Assembly: GCA_040235565.1 (NCBI GenBank)
Contig: JBECLA010000110.1
Span: 1-18,601, forward strand
Length of the DNA: 18,601 nucleotides
Reading direction: 5' to 3'
From: JAHEIJ01 sp040235565
GTDB taxonomy: Bacteria > Pseudomonadota > Gammaproteobacteria > UBA6429 > Thiohalophilaceae
In this document: positions 1 to 7,597 of the stretch, one piece after another
Position numbering within the stretch: position 1 is the stretch's first letter
Layout of the letters: every line of letters begins with the position of its first letter
Made by a program: the position numbers and the translations under genes
The notes under the pieces: generated by a model
What the model saw: only the letters and a program-made list of their open reading frames with translations
Databases searched by the model: none
What the model was told of the DNA's origin: nothing

Positions 1-258
1 GAAGGTTTCAAACAGGAATCGTTTCCCAAGATCGAAGTATATCGCCCCGGTCGAGGCAAACCGCTGCTGTATAAAACCCTGCCAGGGATCATCGCGATTG
101 CCACAGATGCCCCGTTGACCGAACCGGATATCCCACTGGTGCAGTTAAATCTGAACCAACCCGCAGAGATCGCCGACTTTATTATCAAGACCATTGTGCG
201 ACCTTCCACAACCATAAGACCCTCTCGATTCAACAAGGAAGCCCGCCATGCTCCGTGA
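1..258 (+). CDS. mobB: MobB, molybdopterin-guanine dinucleotide biosynthesis adaptor (3' part only)
   Basis: Frame 1 is open from the window edge to TGA at 256-258, giving the last 85 residues. The visible protein begins EGFKQESFPKIEVYRPG, which matches the conserved C-terminal half of MobB, where 'EGFK-x4-PKIE-x-x-R' is followed by a core ending in an 'ADFI' helix. MobB is a P-loop GTP-binding protein that assists MobA in attaching GMP to molybdopterin. The P-loop half lies outside the window. The last 11 bases overlap the start of moeA, so the two genes are almost certainly co-transcribed and translationally coupled. The tail after IVRP is longer than in E. coli MobB and looks unstructured. 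Identification rests on motif memory, since only half the protein is present. Confidence 0.85.
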   Translation, partial: EGFKQESFPKIEVYRPGRGKPLLYKTLPGIIAIATDAPLTEPDIPLVQLNLNQPAEIADFIIKTIVRPSTTIRPSRFNKEARHAP

Positions 259-1522
259 ACGTGTGCAATCGCCAAGAGAACCAAGCTGCGCCGATGCCAG
301 TGAACCTGGCATCTTGTCCGTGTCCGCGGCACGCCAGCAGATCTTGCGTGACATCACGCCCATCAATGCGGCGGAAAAAGTTGCCCTGCGTACTGCATTG
401 GATCGGATTCTTGCGGAGGACATCATCTCGCCACTCGATGTTCCCGGTCATACCAATTCGGCAATGGACGGTTATGCGCTCAAAGGCAGCGACCTCGCCA
501 AAGGAATACAACTGTTTGACTGTATCGGCACCGCCTATGCCGGGAAACCTTTCACTGTGGAAAACAAATCCAAACAGTGTATTCGCATCATGACGGGAGC
601 CTCCATGCCGGCTGGTACCGATACGGTCGTGATGCAGGAACAGATTGACACCCTTACCGATGGCAAGATCAGAATCCAGGGTGAACACCGTACGGGACAA
701 AATGTGCGCCAGGCCGGCGAGGATATTGCCCGCGGCAGTGCCATCCTGACAGGTGGCCACCTGATTCGACCCGCCGATCTGGGTGTCCTGGCCTCGTTGG
801 GAATTGGCGAAATCGTAGTGAAACGTCGCCCGCGGGTGGCATTTTTTTCTACCGGAGATGAATTGCGCTCCCTGGGTGACGTCCTGCAGGAAGGTGAAAT
901 ATACGACAGTAATCGTTACAGCCTGTACGGCATGTTGACCCGACTCGGAGTTGAGATACTGGATCTCGGGGTGATTCCTGATAAACCTGCGGCCGTGCGC
1001 AATGCCTTCCAGATGGCCGCCGAGATGGCGGATGCCGTCGTTACCTCCGGTGGGGTATCAGTGGGCGAAGCGGACTATATTAAATCCGTGCTGCAGGAAT
1101 TCGGCACCATCAGGTTCTGGAAAATTGCCATGAAACCCGGCCGGCCCCTGACCTTCGGACACCTGGGCAAAAGTGTGTTCTTTGGTCTGCCCGGTAATCC
1201 CGTCGCGGTGATGGTGACGTTCTATCAATTTGTCCAGCCCGCCATCACTTATCTTGCCGGCAGCGAACCGCATATTCCTTTCACTCTGCAGGCACGTTGT
1301 ACCCATGCCCTGCGCAAACGACCCGGCCGAACCGAATTTCTCCGCGGGAAGGTAAACCAATCCACGGCAGGTGAATTTCAGGTTACGGTCACCGGGCGTC
1401 AAGGCTCCGGCATCCTGTCATCCATGAGTCAGGCTAATTGCTTTATTGTTCTGCCGGAAAACTGTGCCGACGTGGAAAGCGGCGATCACGTCCCGGTACA
1501 ACCCTTTGCCTGTTTTGTCTAG
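248..1522 (+). CDS. moeA: MoeA, molybdopterin molybdenumtransferase
   Basis: This 424-residue protein is near the usual MoeA length of about 410. MoeA inserts molybdate into adenylylated molybdopterin in the cytoplasm. Visible family motifs in order are: NSAMDGYAL (residues 70-78, with the catalytic Asp74 of the MDGY motif), TGASMPAGTDTVVMQE (116-131), the MoCF/MogA-like core with FSTGDEL (200-206) and SGGVSVGEADYIK (267-279), KPGRPLTFG (296-304) and GLPGNPVAVMV (313-323). A C-terminal beta-barrel domain IV follows. The ATG at 248 is preceded by AAGGAA and overlaps the mobB stop, so this start is favoured. The N-terminus is about 20 residues longer than usual before the first conserved helix (SVSAARQQIL). 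The gene ends 26 bp before the convergent methyltransferase gene. Confidence 0.96.
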   Translation: MLRERVQSPREPSCADASEPGILSVSAARQQILRDITPINAAEKVALRTALDRILAEDIISPLDVPGHTNSAMDGYALKGSDLAKGIQLFDCIGTAYAGKPFTVENKSKQCIRIMTGASMPAGTDTVVMQEQIDTLTDGKIRIQGEHRTGQNVRQAGEDIARGSAILTGGHLIRPADLGVLASLGIGEIVVKRRPRVAFFSTGDELRSLGDVLQEGEIYDSNRYSLYGMLTRLGVEILDLGVIPDKPAAVRNAFQMAAEMADAVVTSGGVSVGEADYIKSVLQEFGTIRFWKIAMKPGRPLTFGHLGKSVFFGLPGNPVAVMVTFYQFVQPAITYLAGSEPHIPFTLQARCTHALRKRPGRTEFLRGKVNQSTAGEFQVTVTGRQGSGILSSMSQANCFIVLPENCADVESGDHVPVQPFACFV

Positions 1523-1548
1523 TCAGGCTGGCCTGGACGATTGCGAAT

Positions 1549-2394
1549 TCAAACCTCGGCAACGATGTAAATCATCCACGATTCCTGGTTCTCCACTTCG
1601 GTGGTTTCATAATATTCACCGGTGCCTTCCAGCTCGTCATCCTCGTCATCGGTCTCTTCATACCGTTCCCAATAGATACGCACCGTGCTATAACCCGCTT
1701 CTTCCAGCAATTCCTTGATTTCCGGGATTGACCACAAACGCCAGGCATAGGTGAAGGCGTTTTCCAGCCGCGAACCGTCATCAAAATCGAAGTGAATCGC
1801 ACATTCCATATGGTGATCAATAGGATTAAATGAAACCTGCTCCCACACATAGGTTGCCGGCGCTTCTTCCAGTTCGGTTTCTTCCTCAACCACATCCTCA
1901 CATTCGGTACCACCAAACAAATCCAGCACTAATAAGCCATCATCTTTCAGACCCTTGCGTGCCTGTTCAAAGTAGTGTCGCAGTTCATCACGAGTTTCAA
2001 ATAAACAATAACTGAAGTTAAAAGCACAGGTGACATCAACCCTGGGTTCGGTAATATCGCGCACATCAGATTCAATCAGGGTGACTCGCTTGGCAATGTC
2101 TGCCCCGGCGGCTTCAATGTTATTTTTTAACCCCCAATCCAGGGTGGGTTTATCAATATCCACCCCAATGGCCGTCCGGTTCGGATCACTTTTACACCAT
2201 TCGACTGAGAGAAAGGCTGTGCCACAGAAATCTTCTTTCATGCTCAGCGGGTTACGTCCCCGTAAGTCACGGAACGTCTTTTCCATGAATTCCACCTCGG
2301 CCTCCGGTGCCTGGACGGAAAACTGATACAAAACATGACGATCTGCCTGTTCAGCCAGCGTTGGTTTGTTTTTCTTTGCCTTGGAAGGACTCAT
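1549..2394 (-). CDS. Class I SAM-dependent methyltransferase of unknown substrate
   Basis: This 281-residue soluble protein has a Rossmann methyltransferase fold. Motif I is the degenerate form EDFCGTAFLS (residues 54-63) instead of GxGxG, followed by the post-I acidic motif GVDID (77-81) that would hold the SAM ribose. ESDVRD (108-113) and the core strand CAFNFSYCLF (123-132) come next, then LLVLDLFGG (154-162). The second half has an unusual acidic region (about 247-268), with runs of Asp and Glu near the C-terminus. The ATG at 2394 follows AGGGGA at good spacing. It faces moeA convergently and is divergent from ispG. The methyl acceptor cannot be told from sequence; small-molecule and protein acceptors are both possible. 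Confidence 0.85.
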   Translation of the reverse strand: MSPSKAKKNKPTLAEQADRHVLYQFSVQAPEAEVEFMEKTFRDLRGRNPLSMKEDFCGTAFLSVEWCKSDPNRTAIGVDIDKPTLDWGLKNNIEAAGADIAKRVTLIESDVRDITEPRVDVTCAFNFSYCLFETRDELRHYFEQARKGLKDDGLLVLDLFGGTECEDVVEEETELEEAPATYVWEQVSFNPIDHHMECAIHFDFDDGSRLENAFTYAWRLWSIPEIKELLEEAGYSTVRIYWERYEETDDEDDELEGTGEYYETTEVENQESWMIYIVAEV

Positions 2395-2447
2395 GCAGTT
2401 CCCCTGTGTGATTCTGCTACAAAATATCTCTGTGAAAATTGCCGGTT

Positions 2448-2466
2448 ATTATAGAGCCATTTGGCT
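2448..2466 (-). promoter_or_regulatory. Probable -10 element with adjacent small palindrome, upstream of the methyltransferase gene
   Basis: On the minus strand a perfect TATAAT (2453-2448) lies about 54 bases before the methyltransferase ATG. Immediately upstream of it is an inverted repeat, AGCCA-N2-TGGCT (2455-2466), sitting between the -10 and -35 positions. No convincing -35 hexamer is present, so recognition may need an activator. A regulator site is an inference from this geometry only. Confidence 0.35.
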
Positions 2467-2543
2467 GAAAAAGGAGATATTACTGCCACAGCATTTTTTT
2501 ATACCTGTCATTGCCTGACTGACAGATAACCCACCCGCCGGGC

Positions 2544-2571
2544 TTCAAGCCAAAGATTGATATGCTATGAT
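2544..2571 (+). promoter_or_regulatory. Candidate promoter close to the ispG start
   Basis: TATGAT at 2566-2571 resembles a -10 box, with a weak TTCAAG -35 (2544-2549) at 16-bp spacing. It ends only 11 bases before the ATG at 2583, so the transcript would have a leader of just a few bases from that start. No Shine-Dalgarno sequence is seen there. Confidence 0.3.
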
Positions 2572-2582
2572 TCTCTTCCCCC

Positions 2583-3848
2583 ATGAACGCGAATGTACCT
2601 TATTTATTGGATATGTCAGACCGCCCTTCTATCCCGCACCGCCATACCACTGTCACCGTCAGGGTGGGCTCGGTCACCGTCGGTGGTGAAGCCCCGATCG
2701 TGGTGCAATCCATGACCAATACGGATACGGCGAATGTGGAAGCCACCAGCCGGCAAATCCTCGAGCTGGCCCGGGCCGGTTCCGAGCTGGTGCGCATCAC
2801 GGTCAATACCGCCGAGGCCGCGGCGGCCGTACCGCATATCCGGGAAGCCCTGGATCGGGCTGACTGTCATGTCCCCTTGATCGGTGACTTTCATTTTAAC
2901 GGGCACAAATTACTGAACGACTATCCGGATTGTGCCGCCATGCTGGCGAAATATCGCATCAACCCCGGCAATGTCGGCAAAGGCAAGAAGCGCGACGAGC
3001 AGTTTGCCCGCATGATTGAAATTGCCTGTGAACATGACAAGCCGGTCAGGATCGGGGTTAACTGGGGTAGCCTGGATCAGGCCCTGCTGGCTCGCTTGAT
3101 GGACGCCAATGCCAAACTGGCCGATCCCGGGGAGCCGACTGAAATCATGCACAGCGCCATGGTAGCTTCCGCCCTGGAAAGTGCCCGGCAGGCAGAAAGC
3201 CTGGGGCTTGGCCATGACAAGATCATCCTCTCCTGCAAAATGAGCGGCGTCCAGGATCTGATCAGCGTTTACCAGGATCTGGCGACCCGATGCGATTATC
3301 CCCTGCATCTGGGGCTTACCGAGGCCGGCATGGGTTCCAAGGGCATTGTGGCCTCCACCGCCGCGTTGGCCGTGCTGCTGCAACAGGGAATTGGTGACAC
3401 CATACGGATATCCCTCACACCAGAACCGGGCGGTGATCGCTGTCAGGAAGTAGTGGTGGCACAGGAAATCCTGCAGTCCATGGGTTTGCGATCCTTCACG
3501 CCAATGGTGGTGTCCTGTCCCGGCTGCGGTCGAACATCCAGTACCTACTTTCAGCAACTGGCACAGGATATACAGTCCTATCTCCGCCATAAAATGCCCG
3601 AGTGGCGCAAAACCCACCATGGCGTGGAAGACATGACGGTCGCGGTAATGGGTTGTGTGGTCAATGGTCCGGGTGAAAGCAAACACGCCAATATCGGCAT
3701 CAGTCTGCCCGGTACCGGGGAAAAGCCCGTTGCCCCGGTTTACGTGGATGGTGAAAAAACGGTGACGTTGAAGGGTGAGAATATTGCCACCGAGTTTCAA
3801 CACATCGTGGAAGAATACGTTAAACAGAAATACCTGCCGGGATCATAG
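2583..3848 (+). CDS. ispG: IspG (GcpE), 4-hydroxy-3-methylbut-2-enyl diphosphate synthase, long form
   Basis: This 421-residue enzyme carries out the next-to-last step of the MEP isoprenoid pathway: reductive ring opening of methylerythritol cyclodiphosphate to HMBPP using a [4Fe-4S] cluster. The TIM-barrel part begins VGSVTVGGEAPIVVQSMTNTDT (VQSMTNTDT at 41-49), with RINPGNVG (125-132). The cluster ligands are Cys312 and Cys315 in SCPGCGRTSS, Cys358 in MGCVVNGPGE, and Glu365. The insertion between barrel and C-terminal domain and the 'HANIGISLPGTGE' ending match the longer xanthomonad/betaproteobacterial type, not the roughly 370-residue E. coli form. An alternative ATG at 2613 (MSDRPS) would remove ten non-conserved residues; neither start has a good ribosome site. 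The gene stands alone here, not next to hisS or rodZ. Confidence 0.97.
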   Translation: MNANVPYLLDMSDRPSIPHRHTTVTVRVGSVTVGGEAPIVVQSMTNTDTANVEATSRQILELARAGSELVRITVNTAEAAAAVPHIREALDRADCHVPLIGDFHFNGHKLLNDYPDCAAMLAKYRINPGNVGKGKKRDEQFARMIEIACEHDKPVRIGVNWGSLDQALLARLMDANAKLADPGEPTEIMHSAMVASALESARQAESLGLGHDKIILSCKMSGVQDLISVYQDLATRCDYPLHLGLTEAGMGSKGIVASTAALAVLLQQGIGDTIRISLTPEPGGDRCQEVVVAQEILQSMGLRSFTPMVVSCPGCGRTSSTYFQQLAQDIQSYLRHKMPEWRKTHHGVEDMTVAVMGCVVNGPGESKHANIGISLPGTGEKPVAPVYVDGEKTVTLKGENIATEFQHIVEEYVKQKYLPGS

Positions 3849-3875
3849 CCGCAAGAGGATTGTTTTTTGTCCTCC

Positions 3876-5246
3876 TTAGGGGCGGTTTTTGGTCATTTTC
3901 GTCTGTAACTCTTTTTCCAGAATATCCTGATAATCCCGAATGCGTTGCACATAGGTAACGGGTTCATACCCCCGCGCATAACCATGAGGGAGAGTCTTGT
4001 AATATTGCTTGCGCGCCAACAACGGTAACACTTCAGCCAGTTCATTCCAGCTATCCGGATTTTTATTCAGCCGCCGGGCCAGTTCCCGTCCGTCCATCAA
4101 ATGGCCAAAACCGACATTGTAGGCCGCCAGGGCCATATAACTGCGGTCCGGTTCAGGTATCGCATCCGGTAAACGGCGCGCCATGTTTCTCAAGTAACGG
4201 GCCCCGCCCCAGATACTCTGTTCCGGATTAAGGCGACTTTTTACCTTCACCTCTTTGGCTGTCGGCAAGGTCAGCATCATGATACCGCGTACCCCGGTGG
4301 GACTTTTGGCGTGCGGATTCCAGTGCGATTCCTGATAGGACATGGCTGCCAGCAGTTGCCAATCCAGCATGTAATGTTTTGCGGCCTGTTGAAAGTAGCG
4401 TTGGTACTTGGGTAAACGTGAATTAATACGACGTTTAAATACACGAATATCGACATAGTCAAATACCTCGATAAAACCATAATACTTGTCGATCAGTTTC
4501 TGCAGCCTGCCATCATCTTCAATCTCATCAAACCAGTCATTTACCTCGGCCTGTAAGCCTGCCGCATTATTCGGCAAGACCCAGGCCAGGATTTCCGGTT
4601 CGGAAATATCAAACCGGACCGATAATTCAGGATAATATCGGCGATTGATGGCGACAATATTCGAATCGCCAATAGTACAATCGATGCGCTGGCGCCAGAC
4701 CTCTTCCAACAGGTTTTCAGTCGCCAACTGCTGATCTGTTCGCCAGGTCAAAAACGGGTAATAGCGTTTAAGATAGTTCAGTCTTTCTTCATAACTGGTA
4801 TCAGCCGGCACGACCAGTTCGATGCCTTCAAGATCTTCAATCTTCTCCGGTTTTTTACCGTTGCGCCGGCAGACTACCTGTTGTGTTACGATCTGATAGG
4901 TGGTGCCAAAACGGAATTGTTCGTCTCGACCTTCGGTACGTGTCAGCCCGGCTGCCGCGATATCAGCTTCACCGCTCTCCAGTAATGCCAGTATCTCGCT
5001 TGCTGTGTCCTTGAGAATGTATCGGGTTTTGACGCCCAGGTGTTCGGCAAAGGCCTGGGTCAGCTCATATTCAAAGCCTGTTATGCCATCACGGCCTTCA
5101 TAATAGGTGGTCGGAGCATTACGGGTGACCACAACGAGTTCGTTATCTTTGAGGACCCGATCAAGCCGTTGACGATCAGTACACGCCGTCAACCAGGATA
5201 CCGTTATGAGAAGAATTAATCCGCTGACATATACAATTTTGTGCAT
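3876..5246 (-). CDS. mltF: MltF-like membrane-bound lytic murein transglycosylase (lipoprotein)
   Basis: This 456-residue protein cleaves peptidoglycan glycan strands to anhydro-muropeptides in the periplasm. It opens with a signal peptide whose lipobox is LTAC (Cys22), so it should be lipid-anchored. Residues about 35-260 form a family 3 periplasmic solute-binding (SBP_bac_3) domain, with GFEYELTQAFAEHLG and GEADIAAAGLTRT visible. Residues about 285-430 form an SLT lysozyme-like domain with MSYQESHWNPHAKSPTGVRG; Glu306 is the expected catalytic acid, and ALAAYNVGFGH (372-382) is the usual second motif. This order is diagnostic of MltF. The ATG at 5246 follows AGGA. It lies 40 bp downstream of the EamA gene on the same strand, so co-transcription is possible, and it converges on ispG. 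Confidence 0.93.
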   Translation of the reverse strand: MHKIVYVSGLILLITVSWLTACTDRQRLDRVLKDNELVVVTRNAPTTYYEGRDGITGFEYELTQAFAEHLGVKTRYILKDTASEILALLESGEADIAAAGLTRTEGRDEQFRFGTTYQIVTQQVVCRRNGKKPEKIEDLEGIELVVPADTSYEERLNYLKRYYPFLTWRTDQQLATENLLEEVWRQRIDCTIGDSNIVAINRRYYPELSVRFDISEPEILAWVLPNNAAGLQAEVNDWFDEIEDDGRLQKLIDKYYGFIEVFDYVDIRVFKRRINSRLPKYQRYFQQAAKHYMLDWQLLAAMSYQESHWNPHAKSPTGVRGIMMLTLPTAKEVKVKSRLNPEQSIWGGARYLRNMARRLPDAIPEPDRSYMALAAYNVGFGHLMDGRELARRLNKNPDSWNELAEVLPLLARKQYYKTLPHGYARGYEPVTYVQRIRDYQDILEKELQTKMTKNRP

Positions 5247-5286
5247 AATCGGTCCTGGTCGACGGAGCCATACCTTTTATATGTAT

Positions 5287-6171
5287 CTATGCTCCACGCA
5301 GGCGAAACATAATGTAGCTGCCCCACTGATAAATACTCATTCCCAGAAGGATACAACAGGTACCCAGCCAAACAACAGGCTGAATTGATTCATTATTGAA
5401 TCCCTGGCCCAGTAATAAAGCCACGACCGGTGTAATCAAGGTAATCAAGGCAACCTTGCTGGCATCAATATGTTTCAACACATAAAAGTACATAATAAAG
5501 CCAAGCACAGAGCCAAAAATCGCCAGATAGCTGATTGACAGGGTAGTCCGTAACGGAACGTTGGCCGGCCAGCTATTCTCGAGCAGCAACCAGGTAACCA
5601 GATACATAGGTGCAGCGACCAGCAAACCACCATTGGTCACTTCGAGTGCGGGTATTTGGGCATCAATGGCTTTCACCCATACGGCGCTGACAGAATGTAA
5701 CAACACCGCAAGTAACACTGCGGCTATGCCATACAACGCACCATCCTTGACTTCGATACCACTGCCGAAAATAACCACCAGGCCGAACAGCCCCAGAAAC
5801 ACCCCGCTCAGTTTGCTGATTGTCAGGCTTCGTTCCTGCAGCCAGATCGCGGCAATGACCCCGGTAATGATCGGATTCAAACCAAAGATCACCGATATCA
5901 ACCCCGACGGGATATACTGTGCCCCCCAGTAAACACTCATCATGGCACCATACACTCCCAACCCTGCCGCCAGATAGGTTTGGCGTGCCTGCTTATGCCA
6001 GGGCAGTCTACGTGCCAGCAGCAGCATAATCAGACTGCAGACTGCAGCACTTATCAACATGCGCGATGCCACACCAAACAGGAATCCCACCTCTTCCCCG
6101 CTCCATTTAATGGCTAAAGGTGTGGTAGACCAAATCAGTATGATGCCGAGATAAGCTGCCGGTATCGACAT
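5287..6171 (-). CDS. EamA/DMT-superfamily inner-membrane transporter
   Basis: The 294-residue protein is almost wholly hydrophobic, with about ten predicted membrane helices in two homologous five-helix EamA halves (about 1-140 and 145-290). The start AAYLGIILIWSTTPLAIKW, SVYWGAQYIPSGLISVIFGLNPIITG in the first half and GSVLGFIMYFYVLKHIDASKVALITLITPVVALLLG in the second half are typical of this family of amino-acid, metabolite or drug exporters. The substrate is unknown. The ATG at 6171 has AAGGAT upstream. A strong terminator lies 31 bp upstream at 6202-6230, so the gene must have its own promoter in or around that hairpin, or rely on read-through. mltF follows downstream. Confidence 0.9.
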   Translation of the reverse strand: MSIPAAYLGIILIWSTTPLAIKWSGEEVGFLFGVASRMLISAAVCSLIMLLLARRLPWHKQARQTYLAAGLGVYGAMMSVYWGAQYIPSGLISVIFGLNPIITGVIAAIWLQERSLTISKLSGVFLGLFGLVVIFGSGIEVKDGALYGIAAVLLAVLLHSVSAVWVKAIDAQIPALEVTNGGLLVAAPMYLVTWLLLENSWPANVPLRTTLSISYLAIFGSVLGFIMYFYVLKHIDASKVALITLITPVVALLLGQGFNNESIQPVVWLGTCCILLGMSIYQWGSYIMFRLRGA

Positions 6172-6191
6172 GTTTATATCCTTGTGTCATT

Positions 6192-6230
6192 GAAATTAAA
6201 AAGGCCACAGTTCTTGCGAAGCTGTGGCCT
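6192..6230 (-). terminator. Strong rho-independent terminator on the minus strand
   Basis: Read on the minus strand, a perfect 9-bp stem (AGGCCACAG / CTGTGGCCT, 6230-6222 with 6210-6202) encloses an 11-base loop that can itself pair CTT with AAG. TTTTTAATTT (6202-6193) follows. The opposite strand has no T-run, so the direction is minus. It ends transcription coming from the 6263-6990 region. Confidence 0.9.
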
Positions 6231-6353
6231 GTTGAATCCGGAATTTCCTTCTGCGAATTACGTTACATTTTCCCCAGCCACATGCCGATCAGCCATGCCT
6301 TGCGCAGACGCAGCACAGTCATAATCATCGGGTTGTGTGAGTTTTGTAACATG
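6199..6353 (-). ncRNA. Candidate small RNA or short mRNA bounded by a promoter-like site and terminator
   Basis: Between the stop of the two-CxxC protein (6405) and the terminator lies about 170 bp with no long gene. On the minus strand a perfect -35 TTGACA (6388-6383) is followed 17 bp later by a weak -10 (CACACT, 6365-6360), predicting a start near 6353 and a transcript of about 155 bases ending at the terminator. The same interval holds a 29-codon reading frame (6352-6263). A 3' untranslated extension of the upstream operon is the simpler alternative. Confidence 0.3.
6263..6352 (-). CDS. Possible 29-residue peptide, basic and hydrophobic
   Basis: ATG at 6352 to TAA at 6263-6265 encodes a 29-residue peptide beginning MLQNSHNPMIM and ending LRLRKAWLIGMWLGKM. 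It is rich in Met, Trp and Leu with several basic residues and could form one amphipathic or membrane-contacting helix. There is no ribosome-binding sequence, but the predicted transcription start lies within a base or two of the ATG, so leaderless translation would be needed. The frame is also open upstream in the two-CxxC gene, so chance is a real possibility. I do not recognise a family. Confidence 0.2.
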   Translation of the reverse strand: MLQNSHNPMIMTVLRLRKAWLIGMWLGKM

Positions 6354-6369
6354 GCATTTAGTGTGAACG

Positions 6370-6388
6370 TTGACTTAATCTCTGTCAA
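6370..6388 (-). promoter_or_regulatory. TTGAC-N9-GTCAA inverted repeat overlapping a consensus -35
   Basis: The -35 hexamer TTGACA is part of a dyad TTGAC-N9-GTCAA spanning 19 bp. Five-base arms could occur by chance, but the overlap with the promoter position makes a regulator site possible. Confidence 0.3.
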
Positions 6389-6404
6389 GCATCTTGCGCT
6401 GTAA

Positions 6405-6980
6405 TCACTGCTTCGTGTTTTCACGCAGGTAAAAATAATTCCATGACTGCTGCGTCGCCTGCTCCAGGGTATGCAGCAAGGCTTCGGTAGGAATGGCTTC
6501 ACGTGGATAAATATTGAAAATGGAGATGAAGCACCGTCCAAACCCGGCAGACTGTTGCCAATCAAGTTCCACAGGTGACAGCAACTGCTGGCATGCCGGA
6601 CATTGCGCCTGATACGCCGGATTCTCGTGCCACTGGGCAACTGCGCCTTGCCAGTTTGCAAAGCGTTTCCGGCAATGAGGGCAACGCGGTAATACTCCCT
6701 GACTATCCGCCAGAAAACGGGGAACAGGATAGAGAGGACTGATGCCTATATGACAGAACTCGGTATGCGCATCAGCGGACGGTTCCAGCTCGATAGCCGG
6801 GGCGCAACCCAGAAACGTCACCAGTTGCAAGAATCGTTCACCGATTAAATAGCGCTGTTGCGAATCCTCACCCCACGGCTTGCCAATCAGGCCTATCTCA
6901 CGCAATTGCTGCGCCAACTGAACAATATCGGCGGGAACATAGGCGGAATCACGAACATGCAGAATAAGTCGCGCGGACAT
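6405..6980 (-). CDS. Hypothetical protein with a two-CxxC zinc-ribbon-like segment
   Basis: This 191-residue soluble protein has no family I can name. Numbering from the ATG at 6980, a CPHC at 100-103 and a CPAC at 127-130 are separated by 23 residues, the spacing of a zinc ribbon, inside a 'VLPRCPHCRKRFANW' context. The N-terminal part (1-95) is mixed alpha/beta, and the C-terminal part is aromatic-rich (ISIFNIYPRE, NYFYLRENTKQ). A TTG six bases upstream (6986) could also serve as start; neither has a clear ribosome site. It lies 34 bp downstream of the rhodanese gene on the same strand and is probably co-transcribed with it. Metal binding is inferred from the cysteine pattern alone. Confidence 0.7.
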   Translation of the reverse strand: MSARLILHVRDSAYVPADIVQLAQQLREIGLIGKPWGEDSQQRYLIGERFLQLVTFLGCAPAIELEPSADAHTEFCHIGISPLYPVPRFLADSQGVLPRCPHCRKRFANWQGAVAQWHENPAYQAQCPACQQLLSPVELDWQQSAGFGRCFISIFNIYPREAIPTEALLHTLEQATQQSWNYFYLRENTKQ

Positions 6981-7014
6981 AGACAACTATGGAAAGTTTA
7001 AAACGCGCAGTATA

Positions 7015-7440
7015 TCAGCATTGCTCCCAGGGCAGGCCGCGGAAACGCCAGCCCCCCAGGGTACTCCGTTGATGGTTTTCGTTGAGGTCGCCTTCAAATC
7101 CCTCATCAACGTTGAAGACATTGGCAAAGCCTTCCTTGATTAACAGTTCTCCTGCTTCAACCGAGCGTTTCCCACTGCGGCAGATGAGTAAAACCGGGGC
7201 AGAATGAATTTGCCCATGTTCAATGGTACCGCCCAGCAATAACTTGCGAACTTCGGCCGCGAAATGCGGGTTTACTTTCCAATCGGGTTCATCGATCCAG
7301 GGAACATTGATTGCCCCACGGGGGTGGCCAATAAACAGATATTCCATGCTGGAACGAATATCCACCAGATAGGCACGCGGGTCCTCCTGCAGCATCTGCC
7401 AGGCTTCCTGGCAACTGATGGTATTTAGTTTGCTGGTCAT
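7015..7440 (-). CDS. Rhodanese-like sulfurtransferase, single domain
   Basis: This is a 141-residue, one-domain rhodanese. VDIRSSMEYLFIGHPRGAINVPW (VDIRS at 26-30, GHPRGAINVPW at 38-48) is the CH2A-type entry motif. The active-site loop is CRSGKRS with Cys87 as the persulfide-carrying nucleophile, followed by the usual A-x-x-L and V-x-N-V-x-x-G-F-E-G-D strand and loop. The C-terminal GWRFRGLPWEQC resembles rhodaneses that occur singly in sulfur-oxidising gammaproteobacteria. There is no signal peptide, so it is cytoplasmic. It would move sulfane sulfur to an acceptor such as a thiol or a carrier protein; the acceptor is unknown. The two-CxxC gene follows closely downstream. Confidence 0.93.
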   Translation of the reverse strand: MTSKLNTISCQEAWQMLQEDPRAYLVDIRSSMEYLFIGHPRGAINVPWIDEPDWKVNPHFAAEVRKLLLGGTIEHGQIHSAPVLLICRSGKRSVEAGELLIKEGFANVFNVDEGFEGDLNENHQRSTLGGWRFRGLPWEQC

Positions 7441-7526
7441 GATAGCGCCTGATTAATTACCACAACAGGGCAATAAGCCCCTGAATTCTGTCCGGAATCA
7501 GCTCCCGGCTGCAATCCAAAAAGCCG

Positions 7527-7554
7527 GGTTCCGGAACCGAGTTCCTGTTAGAAT
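7527..7554 (+). promoter_or_regulatory. Candidate promoter with a 12-bp palindrome at the -35 position
   Basis: A TAGAAT box (7549-7554) lies 43 bases before the ATG at 7598. The -35 position is occupied by the perfect palindrome GGTTCCGGAACC (7527-7538) in place of a good hexamer. This could be a regulator site for the downstream small gene or for the divergent rhodanese gene. The palindrome is certain; its function is a guess. Confidence 0.3.
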
Positions 7555-7597
7555 AGACGTTTGTTCGCCGATTTCACAGCTTAACCACGGGAATCCT

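Noticed and set aside
3853..3877. Possible terminator hairpin between the convergent ispG and mltF-like genes
   Set aside because: The stem is only AGAGGA/TCCTC with a bulge and a 10-base loop, and no T-run follows on either strand. It also overlaps the mltF-like stop.
6353..6661. Longer 132-residue reading frame continuing upstream of the 29-codon frame
   Set aside because: It is a shadow of the two-CxxC gene in another frame, with no family resemblance and no ribosome site.
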